From Taenia hydatigena (lineage: Eukaryota; Platyhelminthes; Cestoda; Cyclophyllidea; Taeniidae): a DNA stretch of 64,000 bases. This document shows, one piece after another, positions 11,540 to 25,429 of the stretch. The notes beneath the pieces are model-generated. The model was given only the letters and a program-made list of their open reading frames with translations. It did not search any database and was not told the DNA's origin. Each line of letters begins with the position of its first letter. Within the stretch, counting starts at the first letter, position 1. Position numbers and translations under genes: made by a program. The stretch spans positions 11,261,869 to 11,325,868 of the forward strand of contig JADWOT020000001.1 in assembly GCA_036345935.2 (NCBI GenBank), in the 5' to 3' direction.

Positions 11540-12060
11540 ATCTTGGAACAGAATTTTGTGTTAATGTTCGACATGAGATGGCGAACTTTGCTTTCTTTGA
11601 ATGGAATTTGTAGTATTTATCACGTGCGATGGCGAATTTCGCTCTATTTGAGTGAGATTTTGTAATATTGGTTGACCTGAGACGGTGATATTTGCTCCCT
11701 TTGGATGGAATTTCGCAGCATTGGTCGACATGAGACGGCGATATTTGCTCTCTTTGAATGCAACTTTGTGGTATCAATCGACACGAGATGGCGAATTTCG
11801 GTCTCTTTGAATGGAATTTTGTAGTAATCATCGGCATGTAATGACGAATTTCGCCCTCTCTGAATTCAATTTTGTAGTATTGGAATGGAATCCGCTAGTT
11901 TTGTTTTACATAAAATGTGAATATTTGCTTTCTCAGCATATAATCTATTAATTTCTTTTTGCACAGGAGACGGTTAATTTCGCTCGCTTTGAACTCAATT
12001 TTGCATTTTTAATCTACACGAAACCGCGAAATTTGCGCTCTTTCAATGACTAGCCATTTT
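11540..12060 (+). repeat. 53-bp degenerate tandem repeat, block 1
   Basis: About nine to ten copies of a unit beginning near 'gagacggcgatatttgctc' and ending near 'ttgtggtatcaatcgacac'. Counted between successive GAGA(C/T)GGCGA landmarks, the period is 53 bases. Copies differ by many substitutions, and the last ones (after 11,890) are strongly decayed. It is related in sequence, period and orientation to the block at 33.45–34.10 kb. The long minus-strand frame through it (11,379–11,837) is a by-product. Confidence 0.85.
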
Positions 12061-12369
12061 GCAAACCCACATTTTAGTCAATGGAAACGCTACCTGATCC
12101 TCTTTCCACTTGCCACTGCACCTGCATGAAGCGTGTATGCTGTTATTAAGACCAGTGCATTCAATCTTTTTGGTAGCCGTATTTGCATACTGTGGGAGGC
12201 ACCCGTTGGGATTTTGATAAAACGAAACAAAAGGTGCTTCACTGGACCCTCTGTATACATGGACTGTACAAAGTGACGCAGACTCTTCTCATCGTGTAGG
12301 GCATATCGGGATGGCGTCGTAAGTTTCGAGCCACATTAGTTCATGGTCGGCCTCTGTGGGGAAGTGTGA

Positions 12370-14930
12370 ACAGAAAACAGCCTATTTGCTTTCGTTTGTC
12401 ACTTCTAGCCTTGATGACTCATTGGCCTTTGTTATTACTATAGAGTAGATACGAATACCATCTGCGACTGCTGTGGGAAGGAATCCACCATAAGGAGGCA
12501 AGTAACAGCATAACTTGGATCGAGGAGATCGAGGGGCTCAAGCACTCGGAGTATCCACAACTCCCTCCACCTAAAGGAATGAATTGGATTTGGACAACTC
12601 ACAGACGCAAGCACTATGTAGTAGTAATGAACAACCCAGCTTGCAATTCGCAGGCGCCATCGACGTCGTCGTGTTTATTGTGCAATTTCAAATACTGTTT
12701 TTGCCACATTCGGTGTCTCTATTTCCCCTTATGTGGGCAGAATCAGGTTAAGGGTGATAGCACACGCAGTGGTGGTTTGGATGATTATCAGGAGCGCGAC
12801 AGTTGGTCACTTCATTGCGTTATCACATTCTCCAAGCATGGTTAAGTCTCCATTTTTTGCGCAATTACCAAAGTAAATGCTCAAAAATTAGTGTCGTTGT
12901 CAAAACTTTTGTTTGCCATGGCAGTGTGTTAAATGGTTTGTTAATTTGATACCGGCGGAGTCTGACTAATGGGGCCTAATTTGTACCGACATGCCCCCAA
13001 CTCTTTTGAGTTATTGTGCAGTCTTATTTGTCTAGATGGAACGGTTTTACCACATAGAGTCGTTTCATTCGATCATGGGTCGACCATAGAGAAATGAAAG
13101 GTGTCAGCAGAAGGAACGAGGGACAGATGAAGGTTGTGTAATTCTGTGTCTGTTCTTAAAAGCTCTCTGGGAGGGTGGCAGATAGCAAACAAAGAGGACG
13201 TCTTTACGAAGATGGTGTCATCTGTCCCCTCGCGAAGGGAACGTAATTGTGACAGAGGTGCTCTGATCACTGAGCACTGTTATGCTTGCCACGCAAGAGG
13301 TTTCCAACTTCTGGCAGAACGGGACTATCGATAGCACTCAAGGCAGTTCATTTAGTTGCTCCCAAAGAGCATTGTTTTGGGCTCGGTGCAGAATTTCGCT
13401 TTTACAAATGCTTCGTCGCGCTAGATGCCAACGAAAGCGGAGGGCGGTAATGAGTTGCACTGATGACGCTATTTAATTACAATTTGCGGCGAATAGTTCT
13501 TATGTGTGTTTGCAGATTAGGGCAGGACTCACTTCCAATCCGCCCAATTCAATCAACCACTGCAAGCCTCCTCACTGGATGGTGGAATTCGTCTCGATTA
13601 AATGAAATGACATTCTTGTTATGCAGAAGTGTGGGACAGATTGTCAAGCGCGTGATCATTATTTGGCAAGCCTCTTTTATCAATGGCCATAATGGATGGG
13701 TAGGAAGCTTAGACTGCTCCACGATGGTGTGGACCATTATTTGTTAGGATAGAGTCCCACATAGTGATGCAGACGCTCTGCCATCTAGTAGACCAGTCTC
13801 AATAGAATGGGATGATGTTGCAATGCGAATGCATTAAATATCGCTAAAAGAGGACACAGAGTACCGACCTCTGCACGCTTCTGGTGCCTTCTTACTGACA
13901 ACACACAGCCAAAGGCATGAACTGGTCTAGAAAGTGCGATGGATATGCCACCGATGGATAAAACCTTCCCTCGAGGATGAAGTTGGATGATATTATGAAG
14001 GCGTCAGGTCTCCTCTATGCACAACAGCATCATAGCCATTGGTGCGAACAGTTCCCTAAGACAGCTACACGAGTAAGTGGACCAAGTGGGTGATGCCAAA
14101 ACTGCAACACTTGAGGCACTTTTAGAAGGCCCGAAATCACAGTGATCGCATCGATCCATCCTACGCCTGAAGGGGTCCAAGTGGAAAGAGAAGACAACGA
14201 TATCGTAGGCCCCCTACCATCCCTTCACCAATGCAATCTCGATATGATAGACTGCTTATGAAAGTGGCTGAATTAAACTCATGCATACACAAATCATTGA
14301 AATGGTCGCTCCAGGTTTTCCATCAAAAGGAACGAGATTTGTCGGTGTAGCGTGGGTTATTCGGCAGATAGCAATCAAGAACGTAATTTCTTTAGCCGAC
14401 TCTTTTGCTTAACCATGCAAGACCTTACAGTTCAAAGACATACGCACAAATCTACAGAGCAAAGGGTGGGTAAAACTGTAAAAACCGCACTCTTGTTGGG
14501 CTGCCAAAATCTTGCGCTGGATGCTCGAAGCGAGGTGACTGAGATTTAGATCTGAGACGCATCTTGTCCTTACCAAACCAGTCTAATATTCTGAAGATCG
14601 AGGAGGAAGAGGAAAACGGCTCACCTGCCACACAAGTTTATATGAAGGAAATTTCACGAAATCACATAATCCAATGAGAAGTAAAATGAAAACAAAAGTG
14701 CTGCAAACAGATGACAGAGGGTGTTTTCATTTGCTCAACTTCGTGGCTGATAATGAAGTAACTTCTTAGTTTGATCTTATTCCCCTTAAGTCTCGTTACA
14801 CAATTCATCCACCCTTTTTCTGCGGTCGACGAGCCGGAGCAAATGATAGTGGCAGTAGTGGATCGAATCCCGAGAGACGACAAATTAGAAGAAACGCGTT
14901 GATTAGCTATTGCTGTATCCCTGTTTAATC
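12370..14930 (+). repeat. dispersed repeat X, copy 1
   Basis: The whole stretch aligns with the reverse complement of about 41,105–43,870. Landmarks are the 'cgaggagatcgaggggctcaag' neighbourhood at 12,520, the 'cgtttcattcgatcatg' block at 13,060, the 'cattgcattagta'-type region at 13,550–13,740, the 'gaggaggaagaggaaaacgg' area at 14,600, and the end 'gattagctattg' at 14,900. No transposase, reverse transcriptase or long frame is visible. Its right edge coincides with the left edge of Y copy 1. Confidence 0.85.
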
Positions 14931-14939
14931 CTTGTCCTC

Positions 14940-17900
14940 ATTAAATTGTCCACACGCCTACGTCAGAGCACTCGGATTCTCTTCAGTTACTCCACTTAGG
15001 AACTTAAGAGTAATTCAGCCTGTGCCAGTCAGACCCTCCTTTATCAGGCTATTACAAGCACATCCCTTTGCCTAAAACTACTGCACTTCTATAAGACTGC
15101 ACCACCATAATCGCGTGGAAATCACATCAAAACAATATCGCTTAGTAGGAGACAAGGGAGTACATTTCAACTACAAAAGTAATTTGTCTACTTTTCAAAA
15201 AGCATCAGCTAGAGTGATCAAAGAGGCCTGGTGCAGGGTCAATGATTGCTTATGTCTACAAGAGAAGTGACCATTACTCTGATGCTGACACGACGGCCTC
15301 AAGAGGTCGCATCAGGTATCAGTGGCAGCTAGTGAGACATGGCAACTCAAGCAGTCCTTTGGACAATTAACGCCATAGTTGACAACTTATAATTACCAAC
15401 CATTCGTACAACTTTTCGTTCCCCCTCACACTTCATCCATAGCCGAATTGCTAGTCTATGTGGATGTTGCATCGAATTCAGATTGAATAATTGCCAAAGT
15501 TGCAGCGATTATTTGGACAAACAACTGTCAACACGATGCTGATTAGTGCATGAGTTGGAGGCACAGCAAGAGGAGGAGGAAGAGTCCAAGACAGAAACCG
15601 AAATATTCGAAAACCGATTGAGCATCAGTTTGTACTTCCTTTCCATGATTTCATTATCTGAGTGTCACACACCTAAATATGGTGGTGAATAAATGGAATT
15701 TTTGCCCAAATGATCAATAATACTAAAATGTTGTGGTAGCCAAAAATTCTTTGGACTGTGTTAAACTTACACTCTTGGAATGAATCTTATTAAACAACCA
15801 CTATTTGCGCTCTGAAATCACGTCATTTCATGTGAATAACTCTTTATCAAATAATTGTTGCCATTTCCCCACTGATCGCTCATTTTCCTTATGAGCATCT
15901 GCAAACTATGGAAATGGATAGCTTAGATCGCCATTGATTTGTTAAAACTCGCCTCATTTCGACTAGCCGAATACAACTTCGCACCTGTACTCACCAGTAG
16001 CATCGTGCAGATCGCGTTCGACAGGGAATTCTCAAGTGTGAGTCTTGTTGGTAGCGCTTTGAAATCCAGGCAGGCGTGGGCGAATGGAAATTTAGTGTAA
16101 TGTATCTCTCAGGTGCATATCGCATAAGCAACAATTATATCGGTGTTGGTGACGTAATGAGCGATGTGACTGTGAAAACCAATTAATACTGCAAGCACTT
16201 CTGCCGGCAAATAACGTGAAAGAGTCGTAGAACAAGCTATTGAACTGCGCAGCCTTTCATCCGCCGTTTGTCAATTCATGGTCAGCAAACAGATTCCATC
16301 TGCCTAACTCCTGCAACTATTACCACTCACCGTCTGATGCGGTTGCAATCCAGTGACTACATCACTCCTGTCACAAACGCCCTTCTTTAAGGTTCCTGAC
16401 GCTGCGTTCTCTAAGTATCTCAGCCAGCTTCTTTCAAGGCGGAACTGCTAATTGGTCTTGGGTTCATGGCCAAGTAATTTGACCAAATTAGCCGAGTCCA
16501 CTTTAAAAGAGTGACATTCATCACTTCCTCTCACGCACTAGTATATTCGAAGCCAAAACATCCCTCATGTTTGCGGCTTCTCAACAAAGCTAATGTTGAT
16601 TTGTAGATACAGCCCACTTCGATGCAAACGGGGGACAAACTACCCGTAGTTAAATCGTTGCTTGTAATCTCTGATTGCTTCGTCTACTTCCGTCACTTTA
16701 GATAACATCATTGGCTATAGTGTCACTTTGGAGCGAATCATGCAGGTACGTGCATTTAGATGCCATGCACTGCGACTAGTTCAGTTGATCCTGAATTTGG
16801 AAGTATTTCTGACGTATTTTGATGAAGCGAGTAAGTACATAAGTTGTGATTTGCCATTACGCACTTGTTCAAGCAGAGCTTTGGGAATGAAACATTTGTC
16901 CTTCCGTCGTGAAATTGGGAGCATTTGCGTGCATTTTAGGGAGAAGCGGCTGCCCCTTTCTCTTCTACCTGAGTATCGTAGCAACAGTCATTAAGTGGAA
17001 ATTTAACTCCACAAATCATAGCAATGTTTTGTTTCTATTTTAAACTCTGCGGACTTATCTGAATGACACGTTGAAAAATGAAGGCCACAGCAAAATGGAG
17101 GATTTCACTCGCCTTATCACAATATTACTGTTGACTGAACAAAATCTCACAACTTTTGTTGACAGAGTTGCTGGTTGCCTCTCTCACAGCCAAATACTTT
17201 TCCAACTCAGTGGTACCAACATTTGGTAGGTGACATCTGGTTTTATCTTTGTTTTCAAAAAAAGCTTTGCCTTGGCGCCGTAATGGCGTTTTTCCTTCCT
17301 CCATATGGACCATGTAGACCTCCTAGTAGAGCAGTGATTAGTTTGACCACTTTTTATTTGCAAGTGGTGCATTTGCTTTGACGCAAATCTGACGTTTTTA
17401 AACCTGCACCATTCTTCTATAGGTAGGTTGTTATACAATTCAGCAGGGCATAAAGGCAGCGAACCGTGAAGCAGAAGAGCGTAAGAACTGCCTACGCCAA
17501 AATGGCATTTCATGCACGGCAGCAACAAATGAGACCAGAACCCACTCATAGGGTATGGGCGCATTAAAAACCACTTGCTTCCTTAATGACACATTTGGAA
17601 ACAAGGGAAGTGTTCATAGTGGCATCAAAGGTAATTCAGATGGTGCATGTCTGACCGATTTCCCAACAAAGTGCAGTACTGTAATAAACGTCATCAGCGA
17701 GAGAACTGTGTGTAACTCAAAAAGTTAACTGGTCGTTATTGGCACAGCTTTGCCATTTAAAGTATAAGGTCTCACTGTTCATGATCAAACAATACCTGAT
17801 TTTGAACTGGATGTTGCATGTAGTGCTGAAACTCCTCAACCATTTCTGACGCAAAAGTTAAAGAACATTTTCGGACAAAACGGGGAAAACTTATGAACTT

Positions 17901-18860
17901 GGCAGAATAAGTAAAAAGAAGTGATTTAGGTATGAAATTTTGGGGTAACACCAGACAAATGTCAAAAAAGCTGAAGTGATTTGTGAGTTTGGGCAGTGAC
18001 TAAGACAGTAAAAAAGAAAAGAGAAGCAACAGAGTATGCAGTTCGCAAGGAAAGTTGTGAGTTGAATGGTGATTAGTAGAGAGAAGTGAACGTCAGCGAT
18101 GGCCTTGCGCACAAGCCCGTGGGTTTGGGACCCCACTGGGGTTGTGCTGCCTGGGTCTGGGTTAGTACACACGCTGATAAGTGACAGAAGTGGAACGCTC
18201 GGAATCGCTGACCCACTTTGTTGCGTTTCAAACAGCTGCACCTTACTTTAGTCTGCCCTGCTGCTCTTTATTCTTCAACACTTCTCTCCGCGTATTTGTG
18301 CTAGTTCGTACAGTCAAGTCTATCCCATTATATTACAGCCCTTCGCACCGGACTTCATTGCAGACCATTGCGCGGATATATTACTGCATTGAATAAGGTA
18401 ATATTAAAGGATGAGGCAATGACGTTGGTGGTGGAGATGGATGCTGTGTTAATGGATATGTCGGCGGCCGTATCAGGAAATAAATGAGTGCAAGCACGTT
18501 GAAACGTGTTTGTGGAAGGTGGCTGTTTAGTTTGCATTCGCAAATGCATCGTCAATTGCACGAAGTCCTGCAAGGTGAGCCGCAAAGTTGGTACACATCA
18601 ATGTACGCAAATGGAAAACGTTGCATGTATACCTCACTTTAGTATAAATGTGCATTTTATGATCCTATTTCTGCATGCATAGATTCGTAATTTATGTCAT
18701 CCCTCTGCTTCGTAATTCAAGTACTTGGATTTGGATCTTCAAAGCGTAATCAAGTTCCTTTAGGCTAGTTTGCGTACGCGCATTTATGGCTGCAATTTTT
18801 CAATTATAAAAATATTTTAATGTCTGCTTGGAGATTTGAAGCCTTACTGCAGACAAACTA
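14940..18860 (+). repeat. dispersed repeat Y, longest copy
   Basis: Different parts of this stretch recur in inverted orientation at 30,760–33,220, 50,340–52,684 and 52,840–54,270, and directly at 3,440–3,960. The 16,366–16,560 part is nearly identical to the reverse complement of about 33,030–33,220. The frame at 16,728–16,994 (beginning 'MERIMQVRAFRCHALRL') is repeated almost unchanged on the other strand at 32,646–32,867. Bases 16,225–16,366 have no partner in the shorter copies. No mobile-element protein domain is seen. Confidence 0.88.
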
Positions 18861-18869
18861 TTGAAAAGC

Positions 18870-21800
18870 AGCTTCTTTTAAGCTGACGAAAGAAGACATA
18901 TTACTTTTGTAGAATGCGCATGTTCTCTGTACAGAAAGAGGCATGAAGCTACTGGATAGCCCACCGAAATCAGTCTTTAAACAACCAACAAATGCCTTAT
19001 ATAGCTCCTCTCTGCAGACGGTTTCGTAGGCTGAAAGTGTGATCACATGGCAGAATGTGGCGATCACCGTCATTATTCCCGACGCAATTGAAAAGGCCAA
19101 ACAAGCTTACCACTGTCTTTCACAAAATACTGCCGCTACTTACCGCTCCTGGTTTGGTCACTTTCTTGTCCTCTAACGGATCCTGGTATAGCTCCACAGT
19201 TTAGCGCAACATTTTACAATGCATTACACAGTAGTGTTATACATGCCTCTCTCCCTCCTTCTCTTAATCTCTTATCAACAGCAACAGCCACCACGATGTC
19301 AGGTGCTTTCCACTATCCTTTTTTACTAGTCTTTTCCAACTGCGGTATGTGCTTGTCTTGTGCACACTGTTCCATGCATTGGCTGCCGAATCATCTACAA
19401 GTTACTTTGAAGCATTGGAATAGACCTCTTTCTCCATTGTCATGGCTTGCTGTCAATTCTTTTGAATTACCTGAAAATACGTCTACCCAGCTTTCGGTTA
19501 ATCTTGACAGAGTTATCCATGAGAATCTATGAATTGCGGAATTCACAGAAACAACTTTGGCGGCGACTTGCTAGGTGGCTGAGATGTGTTTCTCTAAAAC
19601 GCCCTTAGGACGCATTCAAACCATTAAGAATTGAATCTGGTCATTATTTCGGGGGTTTGAAATCCCTCTAGTCATGTAGATGGGCAAAAAACTATTGGTG
19701 AAAGGAAGGGATGCAGGTGCTGCGTTGACCCTTCATGTTAGACGTCAAAATAATCCAAAGGTTATTTGTTATAGAAAAAAACTTTTATTTCTCACAGATT
19801 TTTACAATTTCAAAATTTTTATTAAAAATGCCATTTTAAGCACGTGCGTCAATACAAAATCAGGCATATGCTGCAAAACTTATTTAACAAGGGAAACTGC
19901 ACTTTTAGCTTTTTGCGAGCAACTTTAGAACTTAGTCTGTGCTAAACTGCTTTACCAATATTGACTGATGCGCTAAGATGAGACTAATGTTAATTAATCT
20001 ATAGTTGCAGTCATCCCTTAGATGCTTCCCATTAAATATGCATTGCTGGGGGGTGTATTTCGTTGCAGGCTGAAATGCTATGTTTCTTGGTATTCACGTT
20101 ATTGCAATAACCTTGGCTGCTCGTTTGCCTCTCGGGCTTTACTATAAAGACATTAGGATATTTTGCCTTTGTCGGGTAGCTGAACTCTGGGCCGTGCCAG
20201 TAGCACCAATCGCAACTGTTCGCCGAGTACATGCACATTGCATTCGAGTATTAAGTCCTCTTCGTCTTCAGAGAAATCTCACGGCTCTGCATTACATCGG
20301 AGAGAGGGTTGCATGACTTTCACTCCGAACAGTTCTTATTCCTGAGTCAATTTTTTGTTCCTTTTTTGAATTTATTTGTCAAGTGGTCAAACTTGACGTC
20401 AGGAGACATTAATACGATAGGCATTTTAAAAGATCAGTTATTAAAAAATAGACCAATAACAAAAATCGTTAGAACATTTCTTACAACCCAAAGCCATGTC
20501 TGCTCTTTATTTTGGCATAATTAAGTCATAACTACATAATCTGCCCCACTACTCCTAATGGAAGGGAAAGGCACCTGGTGTACCCCATCTCTCTTACCTC
20601 CCTTCCCCGATCACGGCGTTATCCACTGAACTGAGAAACAGAATTCCCTATAGCTACCGGGGGCAGTGAGGCTGTCAGAGGAATATGGGGCCCAATGTTC
20701 AATTACTGTCCCTCCGCAAAATGAAAAATAAACCATGCGATAACACGCATTTATTTAACACTAGCTTACTTTGTAGTCAACGGCTAGATTAGGCAAAACC
20801 CAAGTTGCTTACAGGAGAAAAATGATCCTGCTGGTGCACCACAAAGTGCTATCATCACAGAAAGGAAGTCACAGCATGTGCAGAGGCGATAATACCTGGA
20901 GATCGCAAAAAGATGGAGACGGGTCAGCAAACCTTAACCAAGATCGCCCACGTGGGCACGTGCATTAGAGGTCAGAGGTGCTATGCTCAAATGTTACGAA
21001 AAATAAGAAGCAGTAGTTATAGGCAGATAGAGACAATTAGACGGATGAGAAGAAGAAATAGAACAAAATGGACAAAACTGGCTTTGTGACATTTAATACA
21101 AGCGATTTGCGCACCCCCTCATCAGGGACAATCAGCGTCCTTCGACTTTGCCACGCCAGGTGGGAAAGGCGAGCAGTTAGGATGATGATTTGACCTGTTT
21201 GCTCATCTCCTTAGCAAGAACATACACATTTTGCGTGCGCATGTGTAGATTAACAAAAAAGGCAAAGCTCGGAAACCCTGAACGCATGGTCGCAACAAGG
21301 TCATTTGACATGCTTTCAAGGATGAGGCACGTGGACATGGACCACAACGCCTAACCCAACTTTGGAATGAGAAAGTCGTTCACCAGTTAGGTGACTTGTT
21401 ACACAAAAGCAACGATTGTAAACACACCCTAGCGATGTCGTTCTGCACATCGAGTGCTGCGTTCAGAGTGCAAACTAGCTTCACGTGTTGGGACTGTCGT
21501 TCATCCGGCATCTACAGCCATTTCCACTGACGTGTGGAGTAGGGCTACTACCTCCCATGAACACGGCTGAGCCACTCCTATTTCATTGTTGCAATGGGAG
21601 CGTTCACATCCGCTGTTGTTGCTGTTGTGCCGTTATCGGCCAGAATAACCTCCGGTTTGGGAGCGGCGGTCAGAGCTGCCTCATCAATGGGCCCCACTCT
21701 TGCGGTGATCGATGTCTTCATTCCCATAACCTAGTGTGCTTGCATCGATCATCCCACGGTCCCAACTATGACGAGTGACATAGATAATTCGGTAGGGGAA

Positions 21801-24800
21801 ATTATGCAGATCGCAGACTCGGGCATTGCCAAGATAACTCTCAACATCATCCCGATAGGTAGGAGGTCGAATGTGGCGGCTCTGAAGCTAAAAACCATGG
21901 CACGCAAAGCCACAGCGCTGCTGATGAGAGTTGGAAGGAAAATTGACTCCCACATGACCCGCCTGGTGGCTCTCCATGTGATTATCACTCTAACCGCTCA
22001 AAATGATTTGTTGCCACAGGGTGGCATAATGGATGAAACTGTAACAGCACTGGGGGATGGATTGTCACAAGATTGTCTGCTAACTATGCTAGCATCACCA
22101 CTCTCTCAGGATCCAGACGACCTGAAGAGGCTCATTTGTAATCACTGGAATTAAAATATGGCCATGTAAAGCATTGCGGTAGCGAATTTTTAAGTGTGAA
22201 AATTAATACGGCCATAACAAATGCTTTGAGAGTGTGGAATTTTATATTAGAGTAATGCATACTGAGACCAACTATTGCCAGCGTGTCGCCTTATATGCGT
22301 GGCGTTCCTGCAGCAACCATTTTAGCTGTTTTGGTCTGCTCATTCGCTGTTCGCTGTCCACTTACTATTACACTTCCTTTTTATTTACTGTGCTGTAAAT
22401 TTAAATTGTATTTTTCGTTATCGCTTCTATTGAAAGATAAAGCACATCTATCTCCAATCCTCTAACCAGCATAGTGATTCTCTCACTCGGCTGCGACGCT
22501 AGCTGACCTAAAGAGCAACACCGGTGTGGGTACAGATGGTCCTTCTGGCACCCCATTGGCCAACGCTACTGCTGCAGCGTGTGGAAGCCTACCTTTCTTC
22601 CGTCACAATGTCGGCCCTTTAAGAACCAAACGAGTCCACTTTAAGCCAAGTGATTGCATCTGGTCTACTGTGCTTTTCGGATGCATGGAGACTGACTATT
22701 TGCATATGGTGAAACTGTTATATCATTCCACATATCATCTTGGGCATCAACAACTGTGTGCTACAGAGTAAAATGCACGCCCTCAGTCGCAGGACTCTGA
22801 GAATCATAGCATCGTTTAATCCCCCAGTTTTAAGATCAATTTCTAAAGGAAATGGTGGTTCTTCCAAAAAATAACCTCTCCTATAGTATAAATGCCAAAT
22901 TTCCTTCTCATTTATTAGGAAGCTTAAGGCGTGCCCGACAAGTGACCAATGTTAGGTGCATTTAGTACTTATTCCAAGATGAAATAGGTCACTGACAACT
23001 GGGTACGGGACGATAGAACGGATTCCTTTTGAAACCATGCATTGCATTATTTAATGAGTTGGTGGTGAGCACTACTGTTCATCATAAGAGTGCGGCTAAT
23101 AGTAACAAACATAGGGCCTTAAAGTTTTTGCTAACATATGTAAATGTTCGAGTGTCGTAAATCTGCATTTTCTTTGTTGTATGCTCTGCGTCCTGATGAA
23201 ACTGCACAAGGATCTAGTAAGGCTAGTGTGGTCTACCTTTTAGCAAAGAGTGCTCGGGATACGTAAAACGTCTCATCTCAGCCACCTACATTAACCACCG
23301 CCGCCTTCGCGGTCTTCAGCACAAAACTAGACGAGTCAAAGCAGCCTCGACGCCAACTTACCTTCAGGAAGTTGACCGAAGCTAGTAAAAACTGGCATAG
23401 GTTCACAAAAGTCTGTTTTTCCCTGATTTCCAGCTTAAAGAGTTACGGCGGGAATGGCCTTCCAGCGACTATTACGACAGCCATGGCGGTTAGTAGCTCC
23501 TTGTCTGTTACTCTGCCTTGCATGCCGAGAATAAGCGCCTGTCTTCTTATCTACGGCACTGTGGAAAACATGGTAGCTAAGCCGACCTTTTAAGTCCAGG
23601 AGCAGTTGTCCTCATCGTCAACAGTATTGGGGGATGGAAAGGGGATGCGTTGGTCATCTAAGATGGGTGCCGCACTGACCAATTAGACATGCCCCTCCGC
23701 CTAATGTGAGCTGGTTGGGAGTCAGGCCAGAAGTGTTGAAGTTTGGTTGGTAGGGTCCTTCGTGTGGTGCGTGGATTCTTGACTGGCTAATTGGCAGTGA
23801 GATACACCCACACGGCAAGGGCGACAAATGGGCAGGTATGGATGCGTTCATGATTGTCACTTTCACAGGAAAATTATCCACCAGAGCCTAATTACCTTTA
23901 AGAAATTCACAATACGTTTTGCAGTGATTCTGTGTTACATGTTCCTTAACATTTCGTGGAACAGCTTTGAAGGTGATTCTTCGTTTCTCCACTTAAAAAT
24001 TGACATCGTGTAATGTGGTATTGCAAAGTTCTTGTCTCAATCGCATCTCCTGAGGGCCAACCACAACTTTGACTGAAGGTGAGGCAAAGTGGCGTGATGC
24101 TTACACATCAGAGGGATTTCGGCCATGTCATACCAGCAGCTACCCCATCATATGGAACGATTTCAGCACCAAGTCCCTTTGTTTAAAGCGCGCCGATGAC
24201 TTGAGGAAGGCATACATAGAAAGATCATTATCATTAGACTTTAACAAATTGCACAAATTAGTGTCTCATCAAGTGCTACCTTAGGCCCCTTTTCTTGTCC
24301 TTTCGTCTTTAAAACACACTTTATATTATCTGCCGCAGTACCAAAACTAGAGTGGTCTATCTGAGGACCCACATGTCTCCTCGTTTACTCCTTCATCTAT
24401 TATCTATTATTCAAATATCTATCTATTGAATTTTTCATTTCCTTAACTTACGGGTCGTATAGGAATCGGGTCAGACAGCGCAAAAAAATTGATGAAGCCA
24501 GCTGAAATGGACTTGGCTGCAATGCTTGCAAAAGGAATCCAAATCGTGAAAGATGGATCTTCTAGAAATGTTAGGCGACTAAGAGCAAGCGCATCAGTCA
24601 GACCGAGGATGGCAAATTAATAAAAAAAACAGGTTGAAATCCAAAACCAGATTAACGCAACGTTAAAGTCATGAGTCTTTTTATCATTGAAAGTCAGGAA
24701 GGGAGGGAGAAATAGAGATGCCAGAGCTAGTGCCTCCGAGAGCACAATGAACTAATATATTGAGGTTCTTTCTGATGCCATTTAGATTGTGCTATTCGCC

Positions 24801-25390
24801 TCAGCACTTCACGTTATGCATTTTCTTTGACAAAAGGAACTAGCAAAAAGCGAAAGAGTCCGCTAACATTGCATCAGTACCAATCCCAAATTCCCGCAGG
24901 CGTGACCTGCACTAACTTAGTGATTGGAAGTCAGAAGTGGAACACGAGAGCATAGGAACGAAAAACTGATCACATTAATTATAAGCGGCTACGACCTGTC
25001 AAAAGTTTGTTTGAGAGGAAGTGAAGGGCACTTCTGAAAGCCAGTGAGTTACCCTGCATGGCAAAGCAAACATCGAGAAGTACATTACCAGTGTTGTGTC
25101 AACCTCATGAGAGCTGCTAGCGCTCTGACGCATTTTCCAATGTTCTCCTCATTCTGTGCCACTTTAGTCGGGTGGATGTCAGGTCAGTTGCTAAGCCAAC
25201 CAATTTAATCAATTCTATTAGTATTACGTCAATGTCACGTGAAAGTGTAAGCACTGCTGCTCACCAAATCCAGTAGCATGCAAAGCTACGTGACAAAAAA
25301 ATTCGTGATAACAAAGTCGTGTAACAAATTGTTCCAATTCAATTGTAAACGGTATTTATGAGTTGTTCTGCAATGCCATTCTTCTTTTTG
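18870..25390. other. 6.5-kb stretch without a recognisable gene
   Basis: Short frames occur throughout. The most notable is at 21,768–22,154 (+, 128 codons, beginning 'MTSDIDNSVGEIMQIADSG'). Its frame also reads open upstream from about 21,593 except for one TAG near 21,733. I recognise no motif in it, and the opposite strand is also partly open. No RNA gene or tandem repeat was seen. Confidence 0.4.
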
Positions 25391-25429
25391 TCACAGATAG
25401 CGCAAACACAAACACAAACACCTCGTAAG

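Noticed and set aside
14855..14885. 'ggatcgaatcccgag' considered as a tRNA T-arm
   Set aside because: Flanking bases do not form the T or acceptor stems, and no anticodon arm is present.
16728..16994. Conserved frame 'MERIMQVRAFRCHAL…' repeated at 32,646–32,867 as a possible element gene
   Set aside because: Its conservation matches the high nucleotide identity of that part of Y. The second copy is shorter and no domain is visible.
21100..21200. Possible LINE 3' end ('cgactttgccacgcc' region)
   Set aside because: The impression rests on composition only. No reverse transcriptase, poly(A) tail or target duplication is visible.
21768..22154. 128-codon + frame considered as a possible gene or gag-like protein
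   Set aside because: No motif, no convincing splice sites, one in-frame stop upstream, and the opposite strand is also partly open.
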